Below are positions 38,799-48,545 of a stretch of 64,000 nucleotides of DNA, in pieces; the stretch's first letter is position 1; each line of letters opens with the position of its first letter. Location of the stretch: contig OW028575.1 of assembly GCA_932294295.1 (NCBI GenBank), forward strand, positions 19,038,058-19,102,057, given 5' to 3'. The position numbers and the translations under genes were made by a program. The notes under the pieces are model-generated. The model saw only the letters and a program-made list of their open reading frames with translations, was not told the DNA's origin and made no database searches. This stretch comes from Alitta virens. Taxonomy: Eukaryota; Annelida; Polychaeta; Phyllodocida; Nereididae.

Positions 38799-39290
38799 TT
38801 ATTGTTTATTCCAAAGGATTTCGGGAATCTTTCTTTTGATATCTTCTCTAGTTGCCTTATATCTGTCTTGGTTGTCCCAGAGAACTCTTATTTCCATCAG
38901 GATTTTTCCCAGTTCATTTTGTCCTCGACCTTTCTTGCCTACAGCCCAAAATTCATCTATAGTGTCTTCCGACAAACTATGTACTTTGTTCTCCAGAAGG
39001 AAGAAACGGAAGGGCGTATCTTGGTCCATTTTAGACATGAGGATATATTTCATGATGTCTCTTTTGATGGAGTGCCAATGCTGTTGGTTGGTAATGCATA
39101 TTCTTCGTGATGCTGATTTGGCCCCTCTTCCGGTTCTTTCCTTCTGGATCACTCTGCACATAGTTATGTCGCCGCTGTGGGCTGCCTTTGCATATTGATA
39201 TGCAGATTCTGATGTTGTGAATTTCTTTCCAAAGATTGACAAATTAGTATGGGTAAAGTTGGAGATGACACTGTTTTCTCCTTTGAAAAA
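38799..39290 (-). pseudogene. NADAR-type (YbiA-like) N-glycosidase domain of the LINE
   Basis: In the frame of 39242-38799, extended upstream to about 39290, the sequence has the NADAR layout: NNFFKGENSVISNF at the start, then IFGKKFTTSESAYQYAKA with the conserved Glu, and near the end FWAVGKKGRGQNELGKILM, the WG.G..G.N.LG.LLM signature. NADAR proteins (E. coli YbiA) cleave N-glycosidic bonds in riboflavin intermediates, and others are proposed to act on ADP-ribose/NAD derivatives. The fusion to SGNH is broken by one frameshift in a homopolymer. What a LINE gains from it is unknown. Confidence 0.7.
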
Positions 39291-40078
39291 ATTGTTCTAT
39301 TTTGTACTCTTAGGGCTGGTCTATAGTTTAGATTGGGTGGCAAGTTGATTATTCTCGTACTTACCCTAAATCTGGTCATGTAGGTGATAGTATCCCTTAG
39401 GTCCCTGTAGATGATGTTTAGTATTCCAATTGCCATCCTCTCTTTTCCGCTGGTAGACAGGTGGAGGCCATCTTGCAGGAAGGCATCTTCCACTAATTTC
39501 CTTCCTTCCACTGTGTTGTATGTCTCAACTTTGTATGGGTTCTTGAAAAGAAACCCAGGGTGCCTTTGTGCTGCCTTTTTCAGCTCTATGTTTATGTAAT
39601 CTCTAGACTCTGTCCTGGAATTCTGTTTTGAGAGGTCCCACCCAGTATCTTGTGGTCTTATTCTGATGCCTAGGATTATGATGTAAGTGTAAGGATAGTG
39701 TCTTCTCATGCCTATACACATAGTTTCCAAGTGGAACCTTATGTCGGTGGTGTTTTTACCGACATTATTTGTTCCTATTAATATTATTATGGCGTCTGGT
39801 GCTCTATCTTCCTCTTCCGTTGCCTCAGGATCATGGCTGTACCTTCTTGCCAATTCCTCTATTTTTAAGCCAGAGGTTGCAATTGAGGTGGATCCAGAAA
39901 CTGGCAGGTGTCTAACCATAGAGTCACCTTCTATCATTATGTTTAATCCATTAAACATTTTGTTCATTTTTGCCAGTGTTGGGTTTTTTACTGTCATGTT
40001 GTTTCTCCATTTGAAAACTGAAGTTCTACTTGCCCTGTTCTTATTCAGGTATTGGGGGCCCTTGCCAACTCGGTCCAT
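39290..40078 (-). pseudogene. SGNH (GDSL-like) hydrolase module of the LINE
   Basis: The frame from 40078 starts MDRVGKGPQYLNKNRASR. An SGNH fold follows: block I IEGDSMVRHL (nucleophile Ser), a segment IIILIGTNNVGKN matching block III (Asn), and block V DGLHLSTSGKERM (Asp and His). All four signature residues are present, so the ancestral domain was probably an active esterase or deacetylase. Related esterase domains are known in ORF1 proteins of CR1-type LINEs; here the module is downstream of RT. The frame passes into NADAR after a frameshift near a run of six A at about 39285. Confidence 0.75.
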
Positions 40079-40211
40079 TCTTTTGGTGTTGTTGCTTCTT
40101 TATTAGATGGTAGCTCTGAGAAATGATCAAAAAGATGGGAATAGTTGTATTTTGAGTACATTTTATTATGTTCACTCAAACCCACTGAAGAGATACCTTT
40201 GGGGGACATTA

Positions 40212-41858
40212 CTATATTTTGGCTAGAGTTTTATTGAAGTAATGAAAGATGGTATTTCTATTGGGTGTACCCCATTTCCCCTTCCATGCTTTTGTTAATT
40301 TCATGATGGTATATATGTAGCTTAGAGCTATTCTATATTTATCATTAGGGTATTCTTCATAGAATAGTTTGTGGGGTTCCAAAATTAGTCCCCACTGCTG
40401 GCGTATGTGTCTATGAAGCGGTTGTATTCCCAAGCAATTTATAAAGGAATGATCCCGTGACTGTACGAAGGCGAAATCACATCAGGGGCAGTTTTGTGAT
40501 TTATTGAAGTATTTTATTTTGTTGAAATGGTCCGTAATCACTATGTGCATCTAGACCTTATATTTATTACTGAAGGGTCTATGGGCCCACCTACTCCATA
40601 TTCCTTTCCAGTTAAGGGACTTTAATGTTGTCTCTATGGAGTACGGTTGGTATATCAATTTAACGTTCTCCACGTATATTTCTTTAAAGGCCACGGTTTG
40701 CCATACAATGGGTTTATCGCATGGTTTTCTATTGAGACTATTGTAAGTGCTTCCAACAGTGGGGACTATCGGGCCTTGTCTGCATTGCTCACTTATCTTG
40801 AATTTATTTAGCAGGTTACCACTTAGCTGTTTAAATAATATTTTCCATGGATGCTCCTTTGTCGATAAATAATGGTGAAGCCACATGTAGTGCTGGGATC
40901 TACATTTGGTCTGGAAATCTGGCAGATTGAAGCCCCCATCGGCCACTGGTCTGACCAGTTGCTTATTTGCATATAAAATAGGCCTTGCACTTATAAGAAA
41001 ATTATTTATCAGTTTTTCTATTTTCTTTATGTGAATGGCACTGGCAGGTATAATTCTGTTAACATATGCTGTATTAGATATCACCATGGCATTTATTATT
41101 GTAGATTTGCCTAACATAGACATATGTCTATGTCGCCATTTGTTTAAGCTGCTTCTAATTTCATTGATAGTACCTTCCCAGTTTATATCTACTCTTAGGG
41201 TCTTATTATGATGAAAACATATGCCCAATATTTCTATTGGGTCTTGCTTTGTTATCTTTAGCTTCTTTCTATATTGCCCAAAGAGTAGCTTACTGGGTTT
41301 TTCTTCATTGCATTTGGCACCTGAGGCTTTTTCATAGATATTGATTAGCTCACTGCAGATAGCCTCTTCCCTGCTATTGCTTAGAAAAAGGGTAGTGTCA
41401 TCTGCATAGGCACATATTTTTACTGTTTTAGTCTTGTCTAGTATTATACCTTTTAATCTATTATCATTATTTATTAACCTTAGTATAGGCTCAGAGGATA
41501 TTATGAATAACATCATGCTGAAGGGGCACCCCTGTCTAACCGACCTGGTGACCTGTATTTGATCCGTATAACCATATGGGGTTTGAACACATGTTGTGAT
41601 GTTGGTATACAACAGTTTGACCCACTTTGTGAAGTTATCACCCATGTCTAGTTTATTTAAGATACTGTATAAGTACTGGTGCCCAACTCTGTCAAAGGCC
41701 TTCTCAAGGTCGAGGACCTTGATAATTCCTCCTATGTATACTTGGCTATCATCCATCTCTTCATCTCTAGTGATTAAGTCCTCGATCATGCGGAGGTTTT
41801 CAAAGATATATCTGTCTTTTACAGCACATCCTTGTGTATTAGATATTATTTTATCCAA
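40212..41858 (-). pseudogene. LINE reverse transcriptase (L1/Tx1 clade) and C-terminal region
   Basis: The open frame 41858-40551 contains LDLEKAFDRVGHQYL (motif A), SVRQGCPFSMMLF (motif B), ICAYADDTTLFLS (motif C; YADD catalytic pair) and a long C-terminal connection with FNLPDFQTKCRSQHYMW. Upstream, a frameshift near 41890 separates it from the KKGDRRLLKNWRPVSLLN fingers. Downstream, after a stop at 40551, the same product continues: a Cys pair near 40490 (NCP-x-CDF), then DHSFINCLG and the frame 40433-40212. Endonuclease and 5' parts are missing. Template-primed reverse transcription is the known role of the family; this copy is inactive. Confidence 0.85.
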
Positions 41859-42229
41859 GACTTTCGACAGCCGATTCGACAGAGCAGAGCTTCAGTAGCT
41901 TATAGTCTACATTTAATAGGCTTACAGGCCGCCAGTTTTTGAGAAGTCTCCTGTCACCTTTCTTATAAAGTACAATACAATTGGGCTTGTGATCAGTTCA
42001 ATTAAATCAAGTCGGGACATTCAAATACAGGAAGAACGAAGATTGTAAGTCTAATTTTTTTAATCTTGGATCTGTGAGATTTTTGTAGTGATTATTGTCA
42101 GATTATGATAAATGATTTTTTATGATAATAAATGTTTTTTTTATATATATTTGTTTATTTTTGCAGCACCATCAATGCGGACATAAACTCCAGTTCTTCG
42201 CTCATCTGTAAAATTGACAGGAACCAGTC

Positions 42230-42430
42230 AAGTCACCCGTACGCCAGTAATCCGTCCACCAGTCACCCGTACGCCAGTAATCCGTCCACCAGTCACCCGT
42301 ACGACAGTAATCCGTCCACCAGTCACCAGTAAAACAGTAATCCGCCCACCAATCACCCATACCACAGTTATCCGTCCACCAGCAATTCATCCACAAGCCA
42401 CCCATTTTCCAGTAATCCGACCGTTAGTCT
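42230..42430 (+). repeat. 30-bp minisatellite in the DUF6589-type gene
   Basis: About six copies of a unit like AGTCACCCGTACGCCAGTAA TCCGTCCACC, degrading to the right. Because 30 is a multiple of 3, every frame stays open and yields a 10-residue repeat (PVTRTPVIRP in one frame). Which frame is the real one cannot be decided, because the preceding splice junction is uncertain. Confidence 0.85.
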
Positions 42431-42702
42431 ACGGTGCTCCAAGAGTCACGGTGCCGACCCTGAATACTTCCGCTGCTCAACATTCGATACTGACAGGAAC
42501 CCGAAAATGTAGCTATCTGCCAATCAGGCATGTCATCAGACCTAATCTGCAGGCCATGTCAACCACTGTACGGCGTCCATCAGGACAGCTACCAGTCACA
42601 ATCATGCCGGTCTCTGTGCCTCTTGTGAACACATCTGAACATGTATCTGGATCCCCTGCATCGAGTCACCTGAGCAGTGGGCCAACACAATTGGTAAGGA
42701 TG

Positions 42703-42888
42703 GGTGGGTGGGTGATTAGGGCTTTACGTCCTGTATTTCTGCACCAATTGGGCTAATTAGGACAGGCAGAGACCATGGCAATGAGACGAAGGATGAAACA
42801 GCCATCCAACTTAGGCTCGACCGGGAATCGAACCCGGGACCCAGCGGTTGGAAGCCCAGAGCGCTACCTCTGAGCTAGGCCTCCGCCT
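42703..42888 (-). mobile_element. SINE family 1, full length
   Basis: Flanked by a perfect 14-bp duplication AATTGGTAAGGATG (42689-42702, 42889-42902). It sits at the donor side of intron 3 of the DUF6589-type gene; the duplicated sequence includes the GTAAGG donor, so both copies keep a possible splice site. A and B boxes are intact. Confidence 0.95.
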
Positions 42889-43875
42889 AATTGGTAAGGA
42901 TGAAAATTTCATCTATAATTCATGTTATCAAGTCATTTTAATATGGTATAGAACACATAAAATCCAAGTGTATTTTGGATAACCCAATTAGCAGGTCAGG
43001 CCAAGCATTGTTTATATGCATTTTACTGGAAATAATTTCTGCCGGAAGCCCATCAACAAATAAGTTAACTTGGTAAAGTATTAAAAAATATATATATATG
43101 AAATAACTATTTGCTAATATATATTCCATATTTCAGGCAAGAAAACCAAAAGGCCAGCTTCTGCAGAAAGCAAGAATCAACAGAAACCGACACAGAGATT
43201 GGTACGGTACACCCAGATAACCCTGACAAATTGTTTGACCTCGCAAGTCTAACGCTGGAGTTTGGCTTTCTGTTCAAAAACTTTCTTGAGAGTGTGAAAA
43301 CTCCAAACAGACAAAGAATGCTTCGAACTTTGAAGCTAATGATGGTTGTCTTGAAAGCTGACAGTTCCATGTGTAAATATGCAGATGAAATTTTGAGACT
43401 TCTACATGGCCAATTGAGTAAGCTGTCGGAAGAAGAAGCTTGTTTGATGTTTTATTCCTTGTTTGTGAACACCAATGGTAAAATTGATGGCTTTGTTCCT
43501 TGTGACTTAGCAATGGAATGGTGTGTGAATGCCTACAAGAAACATATAAAGCATATGTATAGTAACACAACTGAGAAAAACATTGAAAATAAAACTGGTG
43601 CTTTAGCGAGCCTGAATGCTCTAGTATACGCTAATGACAATGCAACACACATCAAGAAAAGAAGTAGAAAACACCGAAGGCCCTCGGCCGAAGCAGATGA
43701 ACTCGGTCTGGCATCTGATCTTCATTCCCTTGATCCTTTCACCGAAAAAAGTGGCAGGTCTCATGCTCATTTCAAGAATGTCATGTGCTCCATGTTGGGC
43801 CATCTACAGTATGATAAATATTTGCAGTGGGTTAACAGAAGAGCCACAGTAAACTATACTAGCCTAGCTAATTAA

Positions 43876-44815
43876 TTATTGTCACAAACGTGCTATTTTG
43901 TATGACATAGTTGCTTGTTTTATTTACTGTAGTGAACAGTTTTACAATTATAGTGCAAGTATTACAATTTGAAAGTGTGGAAAAAGTAATCTCAAAATGC
44001 TGACCAAGTGCACATTAAAATTTTTGTGAAATGGCGATAGGTTTTGATATTTATGTTATTATGATGTTAGATCTGTAGTTAGAAGTTTTTCAAAGCTGGT
44101 TGATAATGATTTGATCATTGTTAAAGTTGTTATATCTATGGAATGCCTTGGATCACCATAAGTATTGAGGATCAAATTTATTGCTTGTGCTCAACTACTC
44201 ATTTTCTAAGTCACTGTAATATGTGGTAAAGGTCTTTCTTTTGGTCTTTACATTGATATGTTAGTCATATTGTAATTGTTTTCTTTTTACTTATTACCTT
44301 GTTTAAAGATGTTGGCATGATTTCTTGATAGCCAAAGGGTGCTGACACAGTCAGGTGGTCAATACTAGTCATGTATTGAATACATTATAAAGCCTGTACT
44401 AAGCAGACTTTTAAAAAATATGTGTATTATTGTTATCTAGTCTCTATGAAAATGGAGTGCAATAATAATTTTCAACATAAATCCTGATAAGTTTTTATTT
44501 CACAAATATATCACAAGCATTAGAATACTGTCTGTAATTTACAATTTAACACAACTGTACAATGGTTATTATGGCGTAGGACATATTATGTTGTTGCACT
44601 ATATAATGCTGCTTTTTATATGGTTATACTTGTCACTTATATTGTAGAATTGAAATTAAAGTATTAATATTTATACAACTCTGGTGTGATTGTACATTTG
44701 GCTGAAATTAACTAGACAGAACAAAAATGATGTCAAATACATACTGATCAACTTCAGTAGAACAAATTGATGTCAAATAAATACTAATCAACTTCAGTTA
44801 TTTGGGATAGTTTAG
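43876..44815. other. Intergenic stretch between convergent genes
   Basis: About 940 bp of AT-rich sequence between the ends of the DUF6589-type and RecQ-like genes. It presumably holds both 3' ends; AATTAAAG-like signals occur, but none can be assigned with confidence. Confidence 0.4.
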
Positions 44816-45653
44816 TCCTCACTGTATGAATTTGCTCACTTGTGTACAGTTCACAATAACTTTGTGAATTGCTTGAAGGAAATCCATCTGAAGGTGCGAA
44901 TACAAGACATGCCAAGTGTCGAGGTCTGACAGATAAATGTAATTCTGAGCAATATCCCCAGCCAAGTAACGTGTAAGACCAGTCATCAGAGTAACATCAA
45001 TGGAGCACTGGATGTTGGCGTTAATTGCTCTAAAGAGACCCAGTAAAGTTGCCTGAATAACTTGCACGACTCTGTTTTGTCCAACAGTTGTTGAGTCATG
45101 TTCTGTGTAATTCCCATCAGAGATTTGTGGACAAGCACACTTTACTTCACAACTGTTGTGAAAATTGTGCCTTAGAGTCTCTGGAAACTTTACATCCACA
45201 CCTTCATTCGACACACCAAAACGAGCTGCTAGGAATTCGCGCCGACATGAATCTAGTAGGCAGTACTCCCTAACTTCCTGACGTGTTGTTGGTTTGCCCA
45301 AATCCTCCTTGTTGTAGAACAATATGGCTTCTGCTTGCTGACCATCCCGTCATGCACGGCCTGATTCCTGGGAGTAAGCTAAAAAAAATATTATGTTTTA
45401 TATAACAAGTATTAATGAAATCAAAATTGAGGCAAATTTACAAAATCTTTATTAGAGAGTAAATTATTTTAAAATTTATTTACATGACTGTTCTATGCCA
45501 GAAATGTACATGTAGGAGATATTCAACTGCATATTGACACTAACCTTCCAATGTTGATGGAACTCCAGCATGAATAACACGCCTGATGTCTGGACAGTCG
45601 ACACCCATACCAAAAGCAGCTGTTGCGAGAAGCAATTTTGTCTGCCCTTGAGG

Positions 45654-45895
45654 TAGGTAGGTAGGTAGTGTTATTGTTTAACGCCTCATCAGCACCTGAG
45701 TGGGCTATGTAGAGGCTCTCTAGGGTAAGATTGATCATCCATAGTTGGTAGTAGAAACCAGAAGCATGCAAAAATCAATAAGTGTCTGCGTTGGATAGCT
45801 GGAGCAGCTTGTGCAATGCGCACTGTCCTGTTTTAGCCACTGGGGATAGAGGACTTCACCCCAAGTGTTTCCACCCTCGCCGCGTTGAGGCCCAG
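45654..45895 (-). mobile_element. SINE-like element, family 2, inside helicase exon 3
   Basis: A 242-bp insert flanked by CTGCCCTTGAGG (45642-45653) and CTGCCCATGAGG (45896-45907), one mismatch. It splits the helicase frame between SPHGQ and GQTKLLLAT, just before motif V. Confidence 0.85.
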
Positions 45896-45966
45896 CTGCC
45901 CATGAGGTGACATGTCTTGAGCAATGGAGGTTTTCATCTGAAATAGTTTAAATGCAATGTAGTTAA

Positions 45967-47114
45967 AGGGGAACTAACCCCTTTTGCACTTTACCTCTCA
46001 GATTTTAGCTTGGGTTCATAGAAACAATTCCATGCTATTCATAACTTGTATATGTGCCCTGGTAATGAAATATCCTGCATTTATTAGCTCCGTGTTGTGA
46101 ACTACGGAGGCCGCCATTTTTTTAAATTCCTGGTGTTTTGCACTGACCGGAAATACGTCACTGTTGTACTATTCAACAGGTGAGAAACTGTCAGCAACAG
46201 TTTAGATACAGTTAATTGCACTTTCAGAGCAGTTCTTACTGAGTGTCAAGTAATTGCCATTGAACTTGAGACAAAGCAATTAGACAGAGAAAGAAAGAAT
46301 TTATTAGATCAATGTTAAATAAAACAAACAAAAGCAGCAAGGAACAACTATTAGCAGAAAAATAAATAAAATAAAAGTCAAAATACATATGATCTAATTA
46401 CCTTTGGTCAGGAGACATCCAATAAGTTCTTATTTAAAAAAAGGCTCACATGGATGTCCCCTAAAAACTCATATTAAAAAATATATATATTATTTAATGA
46501 AAAAAAAAGAAAAAAGACATTTATATATAAATAACAAGATCTAAATCTAAGAAATAATGATGGGATGAAAATTAAAGTATGGCAGACAAATTGCAAATTT
46601 AATAAAAGGTTTACAACAGGGATCAGTTCTTAATTGTGATTGTTTTGTTGAAAATGAGTTTTTGATATTATATTTTATTTTAAACTAGTAGGCCTATATT
46701 AAATGTTTCTAGCAATGCAACATACATTTGAAATAAGCTCATTGCAATCAATGCAATAATTATGCTGTATTCCCAAAAAATTGCAATTAACACCTTTCAT
46801 GTTGTTGTGCTGTATGTTCTTGTTATAATTGCAATGAACAATGAAACGGCTTGTAATCAACAGGATTATGAATTGATTCATATGGCTGAATGCATATATA
46901 TGGCCTAGCAGTGTACATAAGTGACGTCACTGTCTTGGGTGCCATGTGCAATAATGGCGGCCCGCATCATGTCGGCGGTTGGTGCAAATTGCACTTTTAA
47001 TTGGCTTGAAACGATGTCAAACCAGCCTTTAAGACATTTCCTTTCACACCAATATATTATTTAACATCTAATTGAACTTTTGAAATTAACATACAAACTT
47101 CCATTAGTTCCCCT
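45967..47114. mobile_element. TTAA-flanked non-autonomous DNA transposon in RecQ intron 2
   Basis: The ends are AGGGGAACTAAC and the complementary TTAGTTCCCCT, with TTAA at 45963-45966 and 47115-47118. Subterminal segments are also inverted: TTTTGCACTTTAC and GCCGCCATT on the left against AATGGCGGCC and AAATTGCACTTTT on the right. No transposase is inside. The ends differ from the TTAA MITEs at 18.8-21.5 kb, so this is a separate family. Confidence 0.8.
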
Positions 47115-47957
47115 TTAATGAAAAATATAATGACAGCATTAGTAGCAGCAAAAAGTAATAGAAACATCAGTTCACTAAAAGCGAGTTACTTATTTGCAAA
47201 ACCCAACTTCCAAATATGATGTGTATATAAATTCCCACTTGGAAAATAAAACATTATATTTGCTGCTATGGATATTTAACTATCAGTTTTTCATGTCAGT
47301 AACTGTACATAATAGTAGGTTCTAACCTCTGAGGTTAAAGGCGCATGGTACTGCTGGACCTCCTTGACACAATAGGGGTCCATCTGACAGGACTTTAACT
47401 GCAAGTTCATTGGCAAAGCCACACCATTTCAACATTGTGAAGAGAACTGTTTTGGGGAATACGGGTCCTTTGTCCTTCAGCTCAGTTAGTAGGGGAGCAA
47501 ACACAGAGGTGTACGAATCTTTGACAATCTGTCCTTTGCCAGAGTGTGACGGTCTCTTCTTGACGGTGTATTTTATGTTCTCTCGATTGCTTTGACCAAT
47601 GATGACTTTTTGTTTTGAGTTACTGAAGTTCAGTAGCCTCACAATTTCCCTTTGCATGCTGGTTGTGGCAGTAGCAGTCACTGCCAAAATGGAAGCATAA
47701 GGGAAAATTGCTCGTAGTTGGTCAATGTCATGATATTTGGGTCGAAAATCTTTACTCCATTGCACTACACAATGAGCCTCATCCACAATTATGTAGCCAA
47801 CTCTTTTGTTCCACACACATTTCCGGAACATTTCCATTGTTTGTGGCCTCAGGAACTCTCCTGGATGGCCGACAAGGAACTGAAAGTCACCTTTCAATAG
47901 CTCTTGAGAGGAACAATCATCTCTTGGCCGTTCATCATCATTGCATTGTTCGTCAAT

Positions 47958-48145
47958 GGGGTGGGTGGGTGATTAGGGCTTTACGTCCTGTGTTTCTGCA
48001 CCAGTTGGGCTAATTAGGACAGGCAGGGACTATGGCAATGAGACAAAGGATGAAACAGCCATCCAACTTAGGCTCGACCGGGAATCGAACCCGGGACCCA
48101 GCGGTTGGAAGCCCAGAGCACTACCTCTGAGCTAGGCCCCTGCCC
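47958..48145 (-). mobile_element. SINE family 1, full length, inside helicase exon 2
   Basis: Flanked by a perfect 16-bp duplication TGCATTGTTCGTCAAT (47942-47957, 48146-48161). It interrupts the helicase reading frame between IIDEQC and DDERPRDD. B box intact; one or two changes in the tRNA part. Confidence 0.95.
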
Positions 48146-48545
48146 TGCATTGTTCGTCAATAATGTCAGGTTCTTCATCAGAATCACCCTGAGAATAGCC
48201 TGAAAAATATTGAAATAATTTCAGTTAAAAAAATGTATATAAATCCTTTTCATTGTAAAGTTTACAATCATAATTGTTCATGTTGGAATGAAATTTGAAT
48301 GTTTCTCCACCAGATATATTTATTATAAATAAATCTAGATACTTCTGTAGGTGTAGCTATAGATAGATTGAAGTGAGTACTTAGTAGCTGATAGATATAT
48401 GTGACATATGCATCTTTAAATACATTTATATATCTGCAATGTTAAGGTAACATCTTTCAATGCATCTTTCAAATGAAAAAGTCAATATTACCAGATAAGA
48501 TGCTATAACTTAAAAATGCACTTTGAATCACTTTGACTACATATA

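Larger units (their letters stand above)
38209..41968 (-). mobile_element. 5'-truncated L1/Tx1-type LINE with RT, SGNH and NADAR modules
   Basis: It is bounded by a perfect 14-bp duplication AGTACAATACAATT (38195-38208 and 41969-41982). On removing it, the DUF6589 frame continues (QYN then WACDQFN). The 3' end has an A-rich (AAATA)n tail at 38209-38240. Minus-strand order: RT (41858-40551 plus decayed N-terminal part up to 41968), C-terminal CCHC region (about 40505-40435), then SGNH hydrolase (40078-39290) and NADAR domain (about 39290-38799), then a UTR with repeated small hairpins. One insertion event, one element: the extra modules therefore belong to the LINE and were carried 3' of RT. 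Confidence 0.85.
35876..43875 (+). pseudogene. DUF6589-type gene, split by a LINE and a SINE
   Basis: It starts at the ATG at 35876 (MSGFRRENLFSTGN). After a SINE-family-2 fragment (35929-36091) the frame resumes as GLNVSQGVICAS. Exon 1 ends at the donor 36882. Exon 2 runs 37222-38208 and, across a LINE, 41983-42044. A third exon (about 42166-42690) holds a 10-residue repeat, and exon 4 (43137-43875) gives the C-terminus. Landmarks of the DUF6589 family: ICGDNINFWVKVR, MEHYFGSIVLGHDL, the HGHIIEMI region and, in exon 4, GFVPCDLAMEW. Breaks: a frameshift near 36868, another near 38065 and stop codons near 42010 and possibly 42184. Function unknown; the domain is often found in multicopy, transposon-like genes. 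The family call is from memory of these motifs. Confidence 0.6.

Noticed and set aside
47708..48013. Plus-strand open frame ending WVIRALRPVFLHQLG, also at 42214-42756
   Set aside because: The ending comes from the antisense of SINE family 1, which creates the same peptide wherever it lands; it is a shadow of the helicase exon and the SINE.
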